Below, piece by piece: positions 1 through 5,838 of a stretch of 7,022 bases of DNA; positions within the stretch are counted from its first letter, which is position 1; every line of letters begins with the position of its first letter. The translations under genes and the position numbers were made by a program. The notes beneath the pieces were generated by a model. It searched no databases. It saw nothing but the letters and a program-made list of their open reading frames with translations, and was not told where the DNA came from. The DNA lies in NCBI GenBank assembly GCA_022571575.1, contig JACZXN010000087.1, positions 1 to 7,022 of the forward strand, given 5' to 3'. Origin of the DNA: Chloroflexota bacterium (GTDB lineage Bacteria; Chloroflexota; Dehalococcoidia; UBA3495).

Positions 1-4
1 CGGC

Positions 5-337
5 CTAGTAGCGTCCGCCGCCGCCGCCGCCGCCGGTGCCGCCACCCTGCCTGCTGAAGCAATCGCTGCAGTAGACCGGGCGGTCGCCGCGGGGCCGGAA
101 CGGCACCGTGGCCTCATTGCCGCATTCGGCGCAGATCACCGTGTGCATCTCGCGGGGACCCCGGTCAAAACCGAAGCCGTCGGAGGAACGGTTGGCCCGC
201 CTCGACTGCCGGCAAGAGGGACACCGCTTGGGCTCGTTCGTATAACCCTTCTCGGCGTGATACGACTGATCGTCGGCCGAGAAGATGAACGATTGTCCAC
301 ACTCCACGCATGTTAGATTTCTGTCTTGGTAACTCAT
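5..337 (-). CDS. Double zinc-ribbon protein (CxxC motifs) with glycine-rich tail
   Basis: Small protein of 110 residues built from two putative zinc ribbons. The first uses C10-x2-C13 and C39-x2-C42, and the stretch between them resembles the 'probable zinc-ribbon' family (zf-trcl-like: CxxCGQ-F-F near the N-terminus, then a basic P-RCPSCR segment). The second is a textbook CxxC-x17-CxxC module (C69, C72, C90, C93). A low-complexity tail of ten glycines and one threonine ends in RY. All eight cysteines are present, so both sites could bind a metal. There is no signal peptide or membrane segment, so it should be cytoplasmic. The family has no firm function; a role in nucleic-acid or protein binding is only a guess. 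The ATG at 335-337 has a GGGAAG ribosome binding site 6 nt upstream. It follows the transporter gene on the same strand after about 240 bp and appears to have its own promoter. The stop (TAG) lies at the window edge but is complete. Confidence 0.85.
   Translation of the reverse strand: MSYQDRNLTCVECGQSFIFSADDQSYHAEKGYTNEPKRCPSCRQSRRANRSSDGFGFDRGPREMHTVICAECGNEATVPFRPRGDRPVYCSDCFSRQGGGTGGGGGGGRY
16..36. repeat. GCC/GGC trinucleotide tract encoding polyglycine
   Basis: Six consecutive CCG/GCC units sit inside the zinc-ribbon gene. Read on the minus strand they are GGC codons making the C-terminal glycine run. Near-uniform codon use makes it a simple-sequence repeat that could vary in length between strains by slippage without breaking the frame. 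Confidence 0.6.
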
Positions 338-498
338 AGATGACTTCCCTGTCCGTGTAGAGTTGGCAAAAGTCTGGTCATCGAGACGAAAAGACGCGGA
401 ATGTTAGAAGGAGACCCGGAGGGACGTTTCGCCCGTGGATACCCGTAGACCGATCTAGTATGCCTGTATAGAGACACAGAATGCTGCCACCGAAACGG

Positions 499-507
499 AG
501 TATAACA
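499..507 (-). promoter_or_regulatory. Extended -10 promoter candidate for the zinc-ribbon gene
   Basis: On the minus strand this reads TGTTATACT, a TGn-TATACT extended -10 element one base from the TATAAT consensus. No convincing -35 box is seen 16-18 bp upstream, which is typical of extended -10 promoters. Transcription would start near 492 and leave a leader of roughly 155 nt before the ATG at 337. A prediction from motif alone. Confidence 0.4.
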
Positions 508-553
508 TATATCGGTCAGGGTCGCAGGCATGAAATGTCGGGGGATTCCCAGT

Positions 554-575
554 CCCAGTTCAGCCTTGAACCGGG
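554..575 (-). terminator. Hairpin just after the transporter stop, weak terminator candidate
   Basis: Immediately after the transporter stop codon (577-579), the minus strand folds as CCCGGTTCA-AGGC-TGAACTGGG: nine pairs including one G-U, with a 4-nt loop. No T-run follows on the minus strand, so intrinsic termination would be weak or Rho-assisted. On the plus strand the hairpin has one mismatch but is followed by TTATTTTG, so it might instead stop antisense transcription entering the operon. Confidence 0.35.
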
Positions 576-576
576 G

Positions 577-1575
577 TTATTTTGTCGCTCCAATAATCAC
601 CAGAATGACCCCGGCGACGCTGAGCAGCGTACCCGCGACCAACATGAGGTCGATGACCTCCAAGCGCCTGAGAAAGATGCGGACCAGGATCAGCGTGATC
701 AAGGGAGTGCAGGCGTAGATCGGGCTCACCACGGTGACCGGGGCCCGGCTCAACGCCTGGAACAGTGAGGCCACCGCCAAGCCTTGAAAAACCCCGGCCA
801 GACCGCAGATCAAAAGGTATTTCCCGGGCAGGGTCTGGATGCTTCTCGCCACCTGCCGGTGCAGAATGACCGAGAGGATAACGCCGCCGACGGCCAATGC
901 CAGGCCCGCCGTAACCAAGGGCGAGACGATATCGGACACCACGTGTCTACTTATGACATCCCTGCTGGCGAAGGTGGCCGCTCCGCACAGGGCCAGCACG
1001 TACCCCAGGCGCCTTACTTGTGTGACCGCTCCGCCGGAGTTCGAGCCCCGCCTGGGCATCACGACCATAAAGAGGCCGGCGACGATTACCGGCGTGCCCA
1101 CGGTGATCAGGAGGTTGGGACGTTCGCCAAGCAGGAGCACACCCAGGGTGAATGCGATGACCGGTTGGATGCCGGCCATGGGGACCGCCCGGGCCGCTCC
1201 AACCATGGAGATGGCGGTGATGAGCAGGAGCCGGGCCATGGGGTATCCCATGATGCCCAGGACCAAGATCCAACCCATGGCCGTGAGCGAGAGGGACTTG
1301 ATCTCATCCAGGTTCAGGACCAGGGCCAGGCCCGTCACCAGTACCACGCCGCTGAGCACGGTCAGCAGCGCCGCCGTGGGCGCGGGCACCCGCTGGGTGC
1401 CCACCCTGATCAGGACGTTGCCGCTGGCGAATCCGCAGGCCGCCAGGAACGCAAAGGCGACTGCTAGCGCCAAAGGCCCTCCCGATATCTCCGTTATAAC
1501 CCTGTGTAACCCCGGCCTCGCGGCCTCGCTGATTGGTCCTTGGGCTTTAGGCCGCCCACTCGCCAACCCGTTCAC
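577..1575 (-). CDS. DMT-superfamily (EamA) membrane transporter
   Basis: Integral membrane protein with about ten hydrophobic helices in two related halves, the EamA drug/metabolite transporter layout. Approximate helices in the long form are residues 36-56, 67-88, 99-118, 122-145, 156-173, 189-204, 218-237, 253-273, 279-300 and 308-328. Typical family features are 'GERP' at the end of the first half (150-153) and 'RAPVTVVSPIYACTPLITLI' in the second (277-296). Members export or import amino acids, metabolites or drugs; the substrate is not predictable here. The start is uncertain. A GTG at 1573-1575 gives 332 residues, overlaps the upstream oxidoreductase by 29 bp and has no purine-rich site before it. 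A TTG at 1471-1473 has GGGAGG a few bases upstream and gives 298 residues, the usual family length, with helix 1 beginning at once. I list the long form but slightly favour the short one. It is the last gene of the hydrolase-oxidoreductase set, suggesting it moves that pathway's substrate or product. Confidence 0.88.
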   Translation of the reverse strand: MNGLASGRPKAQGPISEAARPGLHRVITEISGGPLALAVAFAFLAACGFASGNVLIRVGTQRVPAPTAALLTVLSGVVLVTGLALVLNLDEIKSLSLTAMGWILVLGIMGYPMARLLLITAISMVGAARAVPMAGIQPVIAFTLGVLLLGERPNLLITVGTPVIVAGLFMVVMPRRGSNSGGAVTQVRRLGYVLALCGAATFASRDVISRHVVSDIVSPLVTAGLALAVGGVILSVILHRQVARSIQTLPGKYLLICGLAGVFQGLAVASLFQALSRAPVTVVSPIYACTPLITLILVRIFLRRLEVIDLMLVAGTLLSVAGVILVIIGATK

Positions 1576-3076
1576 CGATCATGATGGCGGTGGCGTTGGC
1601 ATTGGCCCGGGGCACCTGGGGCATGACCGAGGAATCGGCGATCCACAGACCCTGGAATCCCTTCACCCGGCACTGCTGGTCAACCACGGCCATGGGGTCG
1701 GAGTCGGGCCCGATCTTGCAGGTCCCTGAGACGTGCCGGGCCGTGCCCACGGTCCGGCGGATCCACAGGTCCAAGGCATCGTCGGCGGCCAAGACCTCGT
1801 CGGAGGGCGCCACCCGGTATTCGGACACGTTTTTATAGGAGTCGGTCTCCAGGAGCTTCACCGCCAACCGGATGCCATCCCGCATGCGGCGCATGTCCTC
1901 GGGATGGCTGAAATAGCGGTAATCGAACCTGGGCTGAACGGTGGGGTCCGCTGAATCCAGCCGGACGTAACCGGACCCGGCGGGCAGCTCGATCACACAG
2001 GAGATCCGGCCGATGCGCTCGGGCAGCTCCTCTCCGGTGAAAGGGTTGAACACCGAACTGGTCGTCATCATCATGTCGTTGGAGTCTTTGGAGCCGCTGG
2101 CCGTGTACCGCAGGGCGATCCGCACACCGGAGGCGTCGGGAGCCAGGGTTATGCCGTCCTTCACCCGGAAGGAGATCGGGGCGATGGGATGATTGCGCAG
2201 GTTGGCGCCGACACCAGGGGTGTCCTGCAACACCGGTATGCCGAACTCCTCGAGTTGGTCCCTGGGTCCGATGCCCGAAAGCATGAGGATGTGGGGCGAT
2301 TTCAACGCTCCCGCCGAGAGCACGACCTTGTTGCTCTCCACGGCGAACACCTCGCCGCCGCTCTCGACTTCCACACCGGTGACCTGACCGGCTTCGGTCA
2401 GTATCTTGCGGACGAATACGTTGCCGCGGATGGTGAGGTTGAGCCGGTGGCGCATGGGCCCCAGGTGGGTGATGGCGGTGCTCATCCTCACGCCGTTCTG
2501 GTTGTTCATGGGCACCACGCCCAATCCGGTGGGGTTGGGGCCGTTCATGTCTTCGGTGGTGTCGTACCCCCGTTGCAGGCAGGCCGTGTGGAACGCCGAC
2601 TGAATGACCGGCCACGTCTCGCCCACCTTCCGGCTGATGGGGAGGGGCCCATCCGTCCCGTGGAAATCGTCTCTGATGTCCAGGTCGGTCTCCGCCTTTC
2701 GGAAATATGGCAGGACCTTGGTGTAGGACCATTCGTCGTTGCCCCAGGATTCCCAGTCGTCGAAGTCCTGGGGGATGCCCCGTAGATAGACCTGGCCGTT
2801 GATGGAACCGCCCCCGCCGATCACCTTGCCCTGGGCCACGTGAATCTCGCCCTGCTCTTCGGTGATGGTGCCCCGCAGGGCCCAGTTGTGCTTGGAATCC
2901 TCGGCTTCGGCCGCCCTGGTGTGGCCGTTCTGGATGTCGGCGGGCAGGTTGCTCAGGTCGGGATAGTCCGTTCCCGCCTCAAGGAGCAGGAGATTAGTGT
3001 TCACATCCTCGGCCAGTCTGGCGGCGACCACGGAACCCGCGGAACCTCCGCCGACCACGATCACGTCGTATTTCAT
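1547..3076 (-). CDS. GMC-family FAD-dependent oxidoreductase (choline/alcohol dehydrogenase-like)
   Basis: Complete 509-residue GMC flavoprotein. The N-terminal dinucleotide fold carries VVGGGSAGSVVAARL (residues 7-21), with the FAD-ribose acidic residue at E33 in LLEAG. GMC signature 1 is around GKVIGGGGSINGQVYLRG (83-100) and signature 2 around GALKSPHILMLSGIGP (256-271). The C-terminal active site has RHVSGTCKIG with the catalytic base H448 and PRANANATAIMIGER, where N494 fits the second catalytic His/Asn position. Family members oxidise primary alcohols (choline, aryl or polyethylene-glycol alcohols, sugars) to aldehydes, passing electrons to oxygen or another acceptor. The substrate cannot be read from sequence. 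No signal peptide, so cytoplasmic. The ATG at 3074-3076 has GGAGGAG four bases upstream. The gene starts 33 bp after the isochorismatase-like gene and runs into or close to the transporter gene, so it is very likely the middle gene of an operon. Confidence 0.95.
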   Translation of the reverse strand: MKYDVIVVGGGSAGSVVAARLAEDVNTNLLLLEAGTDYPDLSNLPADIQNGHTRAAEAEDSKHNWALRGTITEEQGEIHVAQGKVIGGGGSINGQVYLRGIPQDFDDWESWGNDEWSYTKVLPYFRKAETDLDIRDDFHGTDGPLPISRKVGETWPVIQSAFHTACLQRGYDTTEDMNGPNPTGLGVVPMNNQNGVRMSTAITHLGPMRHRLNLTIRGNVFVRKILTEAGQVTGVEVESGGEVFAVESNKVVLSAGALKSPHILMLSGIGPRDQLEEFGIPVLQDTPGVGANLRNHPIAPISFRVKDGITLAPDASGVRIALRYTASGSKDSNDMMMTTSSVFNPFTGEELPERIGRISCVIELPAGSGYVRLDSADPTVQPRFDYRYFSHPEDMRRMRDGIRLAVKLLETDSYKNVSEYRVAPSDEVLAADDALDLWIRRTVGTARHVSGTCKIGPDSDPMAVVDQQCRVKGFQGLWIADSSVMPQVPRANANATAIMIGERVGEWAA

Positions 3077-3109
3077 TGCTCTCCTCCGGTTCCTCTATGG
3101 GGTATCGAT

Positions 3110-3631
3110 CTAGAGGGCGTTCAGGAAATCCTGGGCGTTGATCACCGTGCCCTGGCGTGGGTAGACCTTCTCGGTCAGGACCCGGTGCACCTCGGGGTCG
3201 GCGTCGGAACAGGCGTCCGCGACCACTATGAACCGGTAATTCACGTCCACGGCCCAGCGGACGCAGGACAACACACAACCGCTGGTCGCCACTCCCATGA
3301 TCACCAGGGTGTCGCGGCCCATCTCCCTCAGGGTTACGTCCAGATTGGTGGTGGAGAAGGGGCCGGGTCTGATCTTGGTGATTACCATTTCGCCGGGGGC
3401 CGGCGGCACTCCTTGGTGGAGCTCAACGTCCGGAGCGTATTCGGCGAAGGCGCCGCCCCGATGCACCACATAGATGACCGGGATGCCGGCGTTCCGCGCG
3501 CCCTGTAGCACCTGGGACGCCTGTTTCACCACGTTCTCCGGCTCACTGGCGACGGTGTCGATGATCCTCTGCTGAAAGTCCATGATCAGGACCACGGTCC
3601 TATCGTGGTCGATCTTCAGTGGCTGAGTCAT
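3110..3631 (-). CDS. Isochorismatase-family cysteine hydrolase
   Basis: A 173-residue alpha/beta hydrolase of the isochorismatase-like superfamily, a normal length for single-domain members. The Cys-Asp-Lys triad is intact: D18 in LIMDFQ, K86 in ITKIRPGPFSTT and C119 in GVATSGCVLS, the last preceded by the V114-A115 pair where the family has its non-proline cis peptide. Members with a nucleophilic cysteine hydrolyse C-N bonds in nicotinamide, N-carbamoylsarcosine, biuret, ureidoacrylate and similar amides; true isochorismatases often lack the cysteine. This is therefore more likely an amidase-type cysteine hydrolase than an isochorismatase, substrate unknown. Cytoplasmic. The ATG at 3629-3631 has a very strong GGGAGGAGG site 7 bases upstream. 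It is the first gene of the three-gene set, 33 bp ahead of the GMC oxidoreductase. A TATAAT box lies about 115 bp upstream. Confidence 0.93.
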   Translation of the reverse strand: MTQPLKIDHDRTVVLIMDFQQRIIDTVASEPENVVKQASQVLQGARNAGIPVIYVVHRGGAFAEYAPDVELHQGVPPAPGEMVITKIRPGPFSTTNLDVTLREMGRDTLVIMGVATSGCVLSCVRWAVDVNYRFIVVADACSDADPEVHRVLTEKVYPRQGTVINAQDFLNAL

Positions 3632-3932
3632 TTCAAAGCCTCCTCCCTGAATCAGATTCCCAACGAAATCGCAATCAAAATCCCTGACAAAATTTCCACC
3701 AGCCAGCGGTATATGGATACCCGGCCAGTGAACAGTCGCGGGCTATTATAAGGGCAATGAGCGGTCCAGCGGTACCCGGCGCCAGATCGTTCAGGTCATC
3801 AGGAAACGCGGTGAACAAGATGCCATCCGCCAGGGTCTCCGTGACGGTAGAGGCGAAGGTGTCGCCCCGTTTTCGCCATCAAACTCCAAGGAGAGGAGAT
3901 CTGGCTGGGGCGATAAAACCGGAAGCCAGTGC
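3632..3932. other. Intergenic region upstream of the hydrolase operon
   Basis: About 300 bp without a convincing gene, between the end of nudC and the start of the hydrolase gene. The part next to the hydrolase (about 3650-3750) is visibly richer in A/T than the genes and carries the -10 candidate. The part next to nudC holds no clear terminator: I see only weak short pairings such as CTGGCT with AGCCAG (about 3902-3930, minus strand) and no T-run. A plus-strand open frame from 3757 runs antisense into nudC and looks spurious. Confidence 0.5.
3745..3750 (-). promoter_or_regulatory. TATAAT -10 box candidate for the hydrolase-GMC-transporter operon
   Basis: On the minus strand this is a perfect TATAAT inside CCCTTATAATAGCC, at the start of the A/T-richer leader of the hydrolase gene. 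The hexamer 17 bp upstream is ACCGCT, a poor -35 match, so the promoter may need an activator or be weak. The predicted leader is about 105-110 nt. Confidence 0.35.
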
Positions 3933-4853
3933 TCAGCCGCCGTTGACCCAAGCCGTGATCAGGTGGTGGGCGATGGCGATGGGCTGGGGGACGGCCAGGG
4001 AATCGTTCTTACCCTCCAGGGCCAGGACCACCTCGCCGCGGGTGAACCATCTGACGTCGTTCATCTCGTCATCATCGAAGTTTATCTCGGTTGTCGCCGC
4101 GTCGGCGTGACAGCCGATCATCAGAGACGACGGGAAGGGCCAGGGCTGGGACGAGTGATAGCGGACCTGGCCGACCCGGATGCCCGCCTCCTCCATCACC
4201 TCACGGGCCACGGCCTCTTCGATGGACTCGCCCTGGTCCACGAACCCGGCCAGGGCCGAATAGGTGTTGGTGCGCGCCAGACGGCCCCGGCGGGACTGTC
4301 CCAGCAGGCAACGGTCGCCGTCGGACACCACCACGATCACCACGGGGTCGGTGCGGGGATAGGTCTCCACCTCGCACTTAGAACATTTGCGCACCTGCCC
4401 GCCGCGCTTGACCAAGGTCTCGCCGCCGCAGATGGCGCAGAAACCGTTCCGGTTGTGCCAGTTGATCTGGGCCCTGGCCTGGGCGACGATGCCCGAGTCG
4501 GGGCCGCTGAGTATCTCCGTGACCGACCGGGCGTCCACGAACCGGAACCCGTTCCCTTCGCTCAGTTCGGCCACGGCTTTCTCCTGGGCGGATATGTCGA
4601 CGACGAAATGGGCCGCGCCGTCCAGGAGTCCCAGGAACATGGGGACCGCATCGACACCCAGGCGTTCCAGATCGGCGCTTCCGACCCAGCCCAGGCCGTC
4701 CTCGCCGCCGTCGGACACCAGTACATTGAGGTCCCGCAAGGGCAGGAACCTGCTGGTGGGGTCTTTGGTCCTATCGGCGATCCACTGGTCGTCGCGGCGT
4801 ACCTTTTCGCCCCGGTCAACCGGATTTCCCGAGTAGACATGAGAAATATTCAA
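3933..4853 (-). CDS. nudC: NADH pyrophosphatase NudC (Nudix hydrolase)
   Basis: A 306-residue NudC-type Nudix enzyme with the full three-part layout: an N-terminal NADH-pyrophosphatase-like domain (about 1-130), a four-cysteine zinc ribbon (C139, C142, C157, C160), and a Nudix domain (about 168-300). The Nudix box matches GX5EX7REUXEEXGU exactly, from G203 through E209 and REVMEEAGI (217-225). The SQPWPFPSS motif (235-243) is the hallmark of the NADH-specific group. The enzyme cleaves NAD(H) to NMN(H) and AMP, and characterised homologues also remove NAD caps from RNA 5' ends; it is metal-dependent and cytoplasmic. The only usable start in frame is a TTG at 4851-4853, because an in-frame TGA lies 36 bases upstream and no ATG or GTG precedes the conserved core. 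GGGGGA sits 7 bases before the TTG. It is transcribed divergently from the CMD gene and shows no functional link to the operon downstream. Confidence 0.94.
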   Translation of the reverse strand: MNISHVYSGNPVDRGEKVRRDDQWIADRTKDPTSRFLPLRDLNVLVSDGGEDGLGWVGSADLERLGVDAVPMFLGLLDGAAHFVVDISAQEKAVAELSEGNGFRFVDARSVTEILSGPDSGIVAQARAQINWHNRNGFCAICGGETLVKRGGQVRKCSKCEVETYPRTDPVVIVVVSDGDRCLLGQSRRGRLARTNTYSALAGFVDQGESIEEAVAREVMEEAGIRVGQVRYHSSQPWPFPSSLMIGCHADAATTEINFDDDEMNDVRWFTRGEVVLALEGKNDSLAVPQPIAIAHHLITAWVNGG

Positions 4854-4894
4854 CTGTGCGTCCCCCGCTTTGTGTTTAATCGGCCTTGATCAGC

Positions 4895-4917
4895 GTATCT
4901 ATTCTGGAGGTATCTAT
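4895..4917. repeat. Two GTATCTAT direct repeats, 15 bp apart
   Basis: GTATCTAT occurs at 4895-4902 and again at 4910-4917, start to start 15 bp. They lie 42-64 bp upstream of the nudC TTG. The arrangement could be a regulator binding site in the nudC leader, but two 8-mers this close can also arise by chance. Confidence 0.3.
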
Positions 4918-5011
4918 CCGGGGCGGCGATCCATGCCAGCCTGAAACTGCCGTGTCTCTTATTCTGGTTCGCTTGGCGCGATAAGTCCACCGGTCCCAGC
5001 CGAACGGCGAA

Positions 5012-5017
5012 ATTATA
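5012..5017 (-). promoter_or_regulatory. TATAAT -10 box candidate for nudC
   Basis: A perfect TATAAT on the minus strand within GAGTATAATTTC. No good -35 hexamer is seen at 16-18 bp (CGGAGT at 17 bp); a TTGAAC is present but only 10 bp upstream. If used, the nudC leader would be about 150 nt and would include the GTATCTAT repeats. Confidence 0.3.
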
Positions 5018-5101
5018 CTCGATGCAGGTTCAAGACTCCGGCCCGAATGGAGAGCGGACCGGGCGATACGGGTGTTTAGTTTCAGACCTCAAGACCGAAT
5101 C

Positions 5102-5130
5102 TTGCCCTGCGGAAGGTTCCTCGCTATCAT
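5102..5130 (+). promoter_or_regulatory. Sigma-70-like promoter candidate for the CMD gene
   Basis: TTGCCC (5102-5107; 4 of 6 matches to TTGACA) is followed after exactly 17 bp by TATCAT (5125-5130; 5 of 6 matches to TATAAT). Transcription would begin near 5137, about 39 nt before the ATG at 5176. This is the best two-box promoter in the window. Confidence 0.5.
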
Positions 5131-5175
5131 GCGGCCAAAGTTAATAATCTGCGGCATCCACAAGGGAGGGACCTG

Positions 5176-5730
5176 ATGGCACGTACACCCACCGTAACCC
5201 GAGACCAGGTACCGGAGCAGTTCCGCGAAGCCTTTGACCATGAAACGGCCGGCAGCGGGGGAGTGGTGGAAAGCGGGCCGGGCTCGGTGATGATCAACAG
5301 CCCGGAGATGCGAAAGAGGGCCAATCACCTGGTGACCTACTTCCGGCAGACCTCCACGCTGCCACAGAAGATCCAGGAGATGGCGATGATACTGACCGCG
5401 CGGGACAAGGACTGCCAGTACATCTGGTACGCCCACGCCGCCAGGGCCCGCGAGCAGGGGATCAGCGACGAGTTCGTGGACGCCCTGCGGGACAAGAAGC
5501 CCCTGCCCAAACTACCTGACGACGAGCAGATCGTGGTGGACTACGCCACCGAGCTGTTCACCACCAACCGGGTGAGTCCGGGGACGTTCCAGGCCGCCCT
5601 GGACCATTTCGGGGCCCAGTTGCTGACCGAGCTGACCACCATGATGGGGTATTACTCCCTGCTGGCCCTGAACGTCAACGCCTTTGAGGTCGACCGGCCG
5701 GAGGGGGGAGAGAAGCCCTTGGTGGTTTAG
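5176..5730 (+). CDS. Carboxymuconolactone decarboxylase (CMD/AhpD-fold) family protein
   Basis: A 184-residue all-helical protein of the CMD/AhpD fold. The core runs from about residue 42 to 105, with a typical L-P-x-K-IQEMAMILTAR helix (62-76) followed by DKDCQYIWYAHAAR (77-90). Alignment to the AhpD motif E-x3-C-x2-C-x3-H places C80 at the first cysteine, I83 at the second and H87 at the histidine. The peroxidatic second cysteine is therefore missing, while the YxW-x2-H pattern of non-redox CMD proteins is kept. It is unlikely to act as an alkylhydroperoxidase; a decarboxylase or isomerase-like role, or a non-enzymatic one, remains open. A C-terminal helical part with DDEQIVVDYATELF (115-128) and LTTMMGYYSLLALNVNAFEV (153-172) matches the family. 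The ATG at 5176 has GGGAGGG five bases upstream. It is the only plus-strand gene, monocistronic between a promoter candidate and a strong hairpin. Confidence 0.92.
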   Translation: MARTPTVTRDQVPEQFREAFDHETAGSGGVVESGPGSVMINSPEMRKRANHLVTYFRQTSTLPQKIQEMAMILTARDKDCQYIWYAHAARAREQGISDEFVDALRDKKPLPKLPDDEQIVVDYATELFTTNRVSPGTFQAALDHFGAQLLTELTTMMGYYSLLALNVNAFEVDRPEGGEKPLVV

Positions 5731-5777
5731 CCGCCGTGTCCGGCTTGTTCCGCGTAGGCCGCGTATTGTCGAATCAA

Positions 5778-5813
5778 ACAGGGCCCCACTCGAAGGTTCG
5801 AGTGGGGCCCTGT
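5778..5813. terminator. Perfect 17-bp inverted repeat, bidirectional terminator
   Basis: ACAGGGCCCCACTCGAA (5778-5794) and its exact reverse complement (5797-5813) are separated by GG, giving a very stable GC-rich hairpin. It lies between two convergent genes, 47 bp after the CMD stop and 25 bp after the NHL stop, the expected place for a shared terminator. The tails are only moderately T-rich: TGTTGTGGCT on the plus side and TGTTTGATTC on the minus side, counting the last stem bases. Confidence 0.8.
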
Positions 5814-5838
5814 TGTGGCTCTGGGGATTAGAGGCTCA

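Larger units (their letters stand above)
4854..5175. other. Divergent intergenic region between nudC and the CMD gene
   Basis: 322 bp with no plausible gene. It holds promoter candidates in both directions: TATAAT on the minus strand at 5012-5017 and a TTGCCC/TATCAT pair on the plus strand at 5102-5130. An 8-bp direct repeat, GTATCTAT, occurs at 4895-4902 and 4910-4917, between the nudC-side -10 candidate and the nudC start. Confidence 0.5.

Noticed and set aside
784..1467. Long plus-strand open frames opposite the transporter (also 839-1729)
   Set aside because: High GC and codon bias leave stop-free antisense frames. The translations are low-complexity (rich in D, H, Q, R or T, P) while the minus-strand frame gives a clear ten-helix protein.
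1833..2732. A 299-codon minus-strand frame inside the GMC oxidoreductase gene in another frame, and plus-strand frames at 2189-2785
   Set aside because: The GMC frame carries every family signature from FAD motif to catalytic His. The alternatives are shifted-frame products rich in R, H, P and G.
3110..3631. Annotation of the hydrolase as a true isochorismatase in siderophore or phenazine synthesis
   Set aside because: It has the full Cys-Asp-Lys triad of the amide-hydrolysing branch, lacks a carrier-protein domain, and has no 2,3-dihydroxybenzoate or phenazine genes nearby.
3757..4110. A 117-codon plus-strand open frame starting in the gap before the hydrolase operon
   Set aside because: About half of it is antisense to the 3' end of nudC, it has no recognisable domain, and its start overlaps the likely promoter of the hydrolase operon on the other strand.
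3963..4889. A 308-codon plus-strand open frame opposite nudC
   Set aside because: It is the mirror of nudC, which has complete zinc-ribbon and Nudix motifs. The antisense product is low in recognisable motifs, rich in G, H, D and V, and has no convincing ribosome site.
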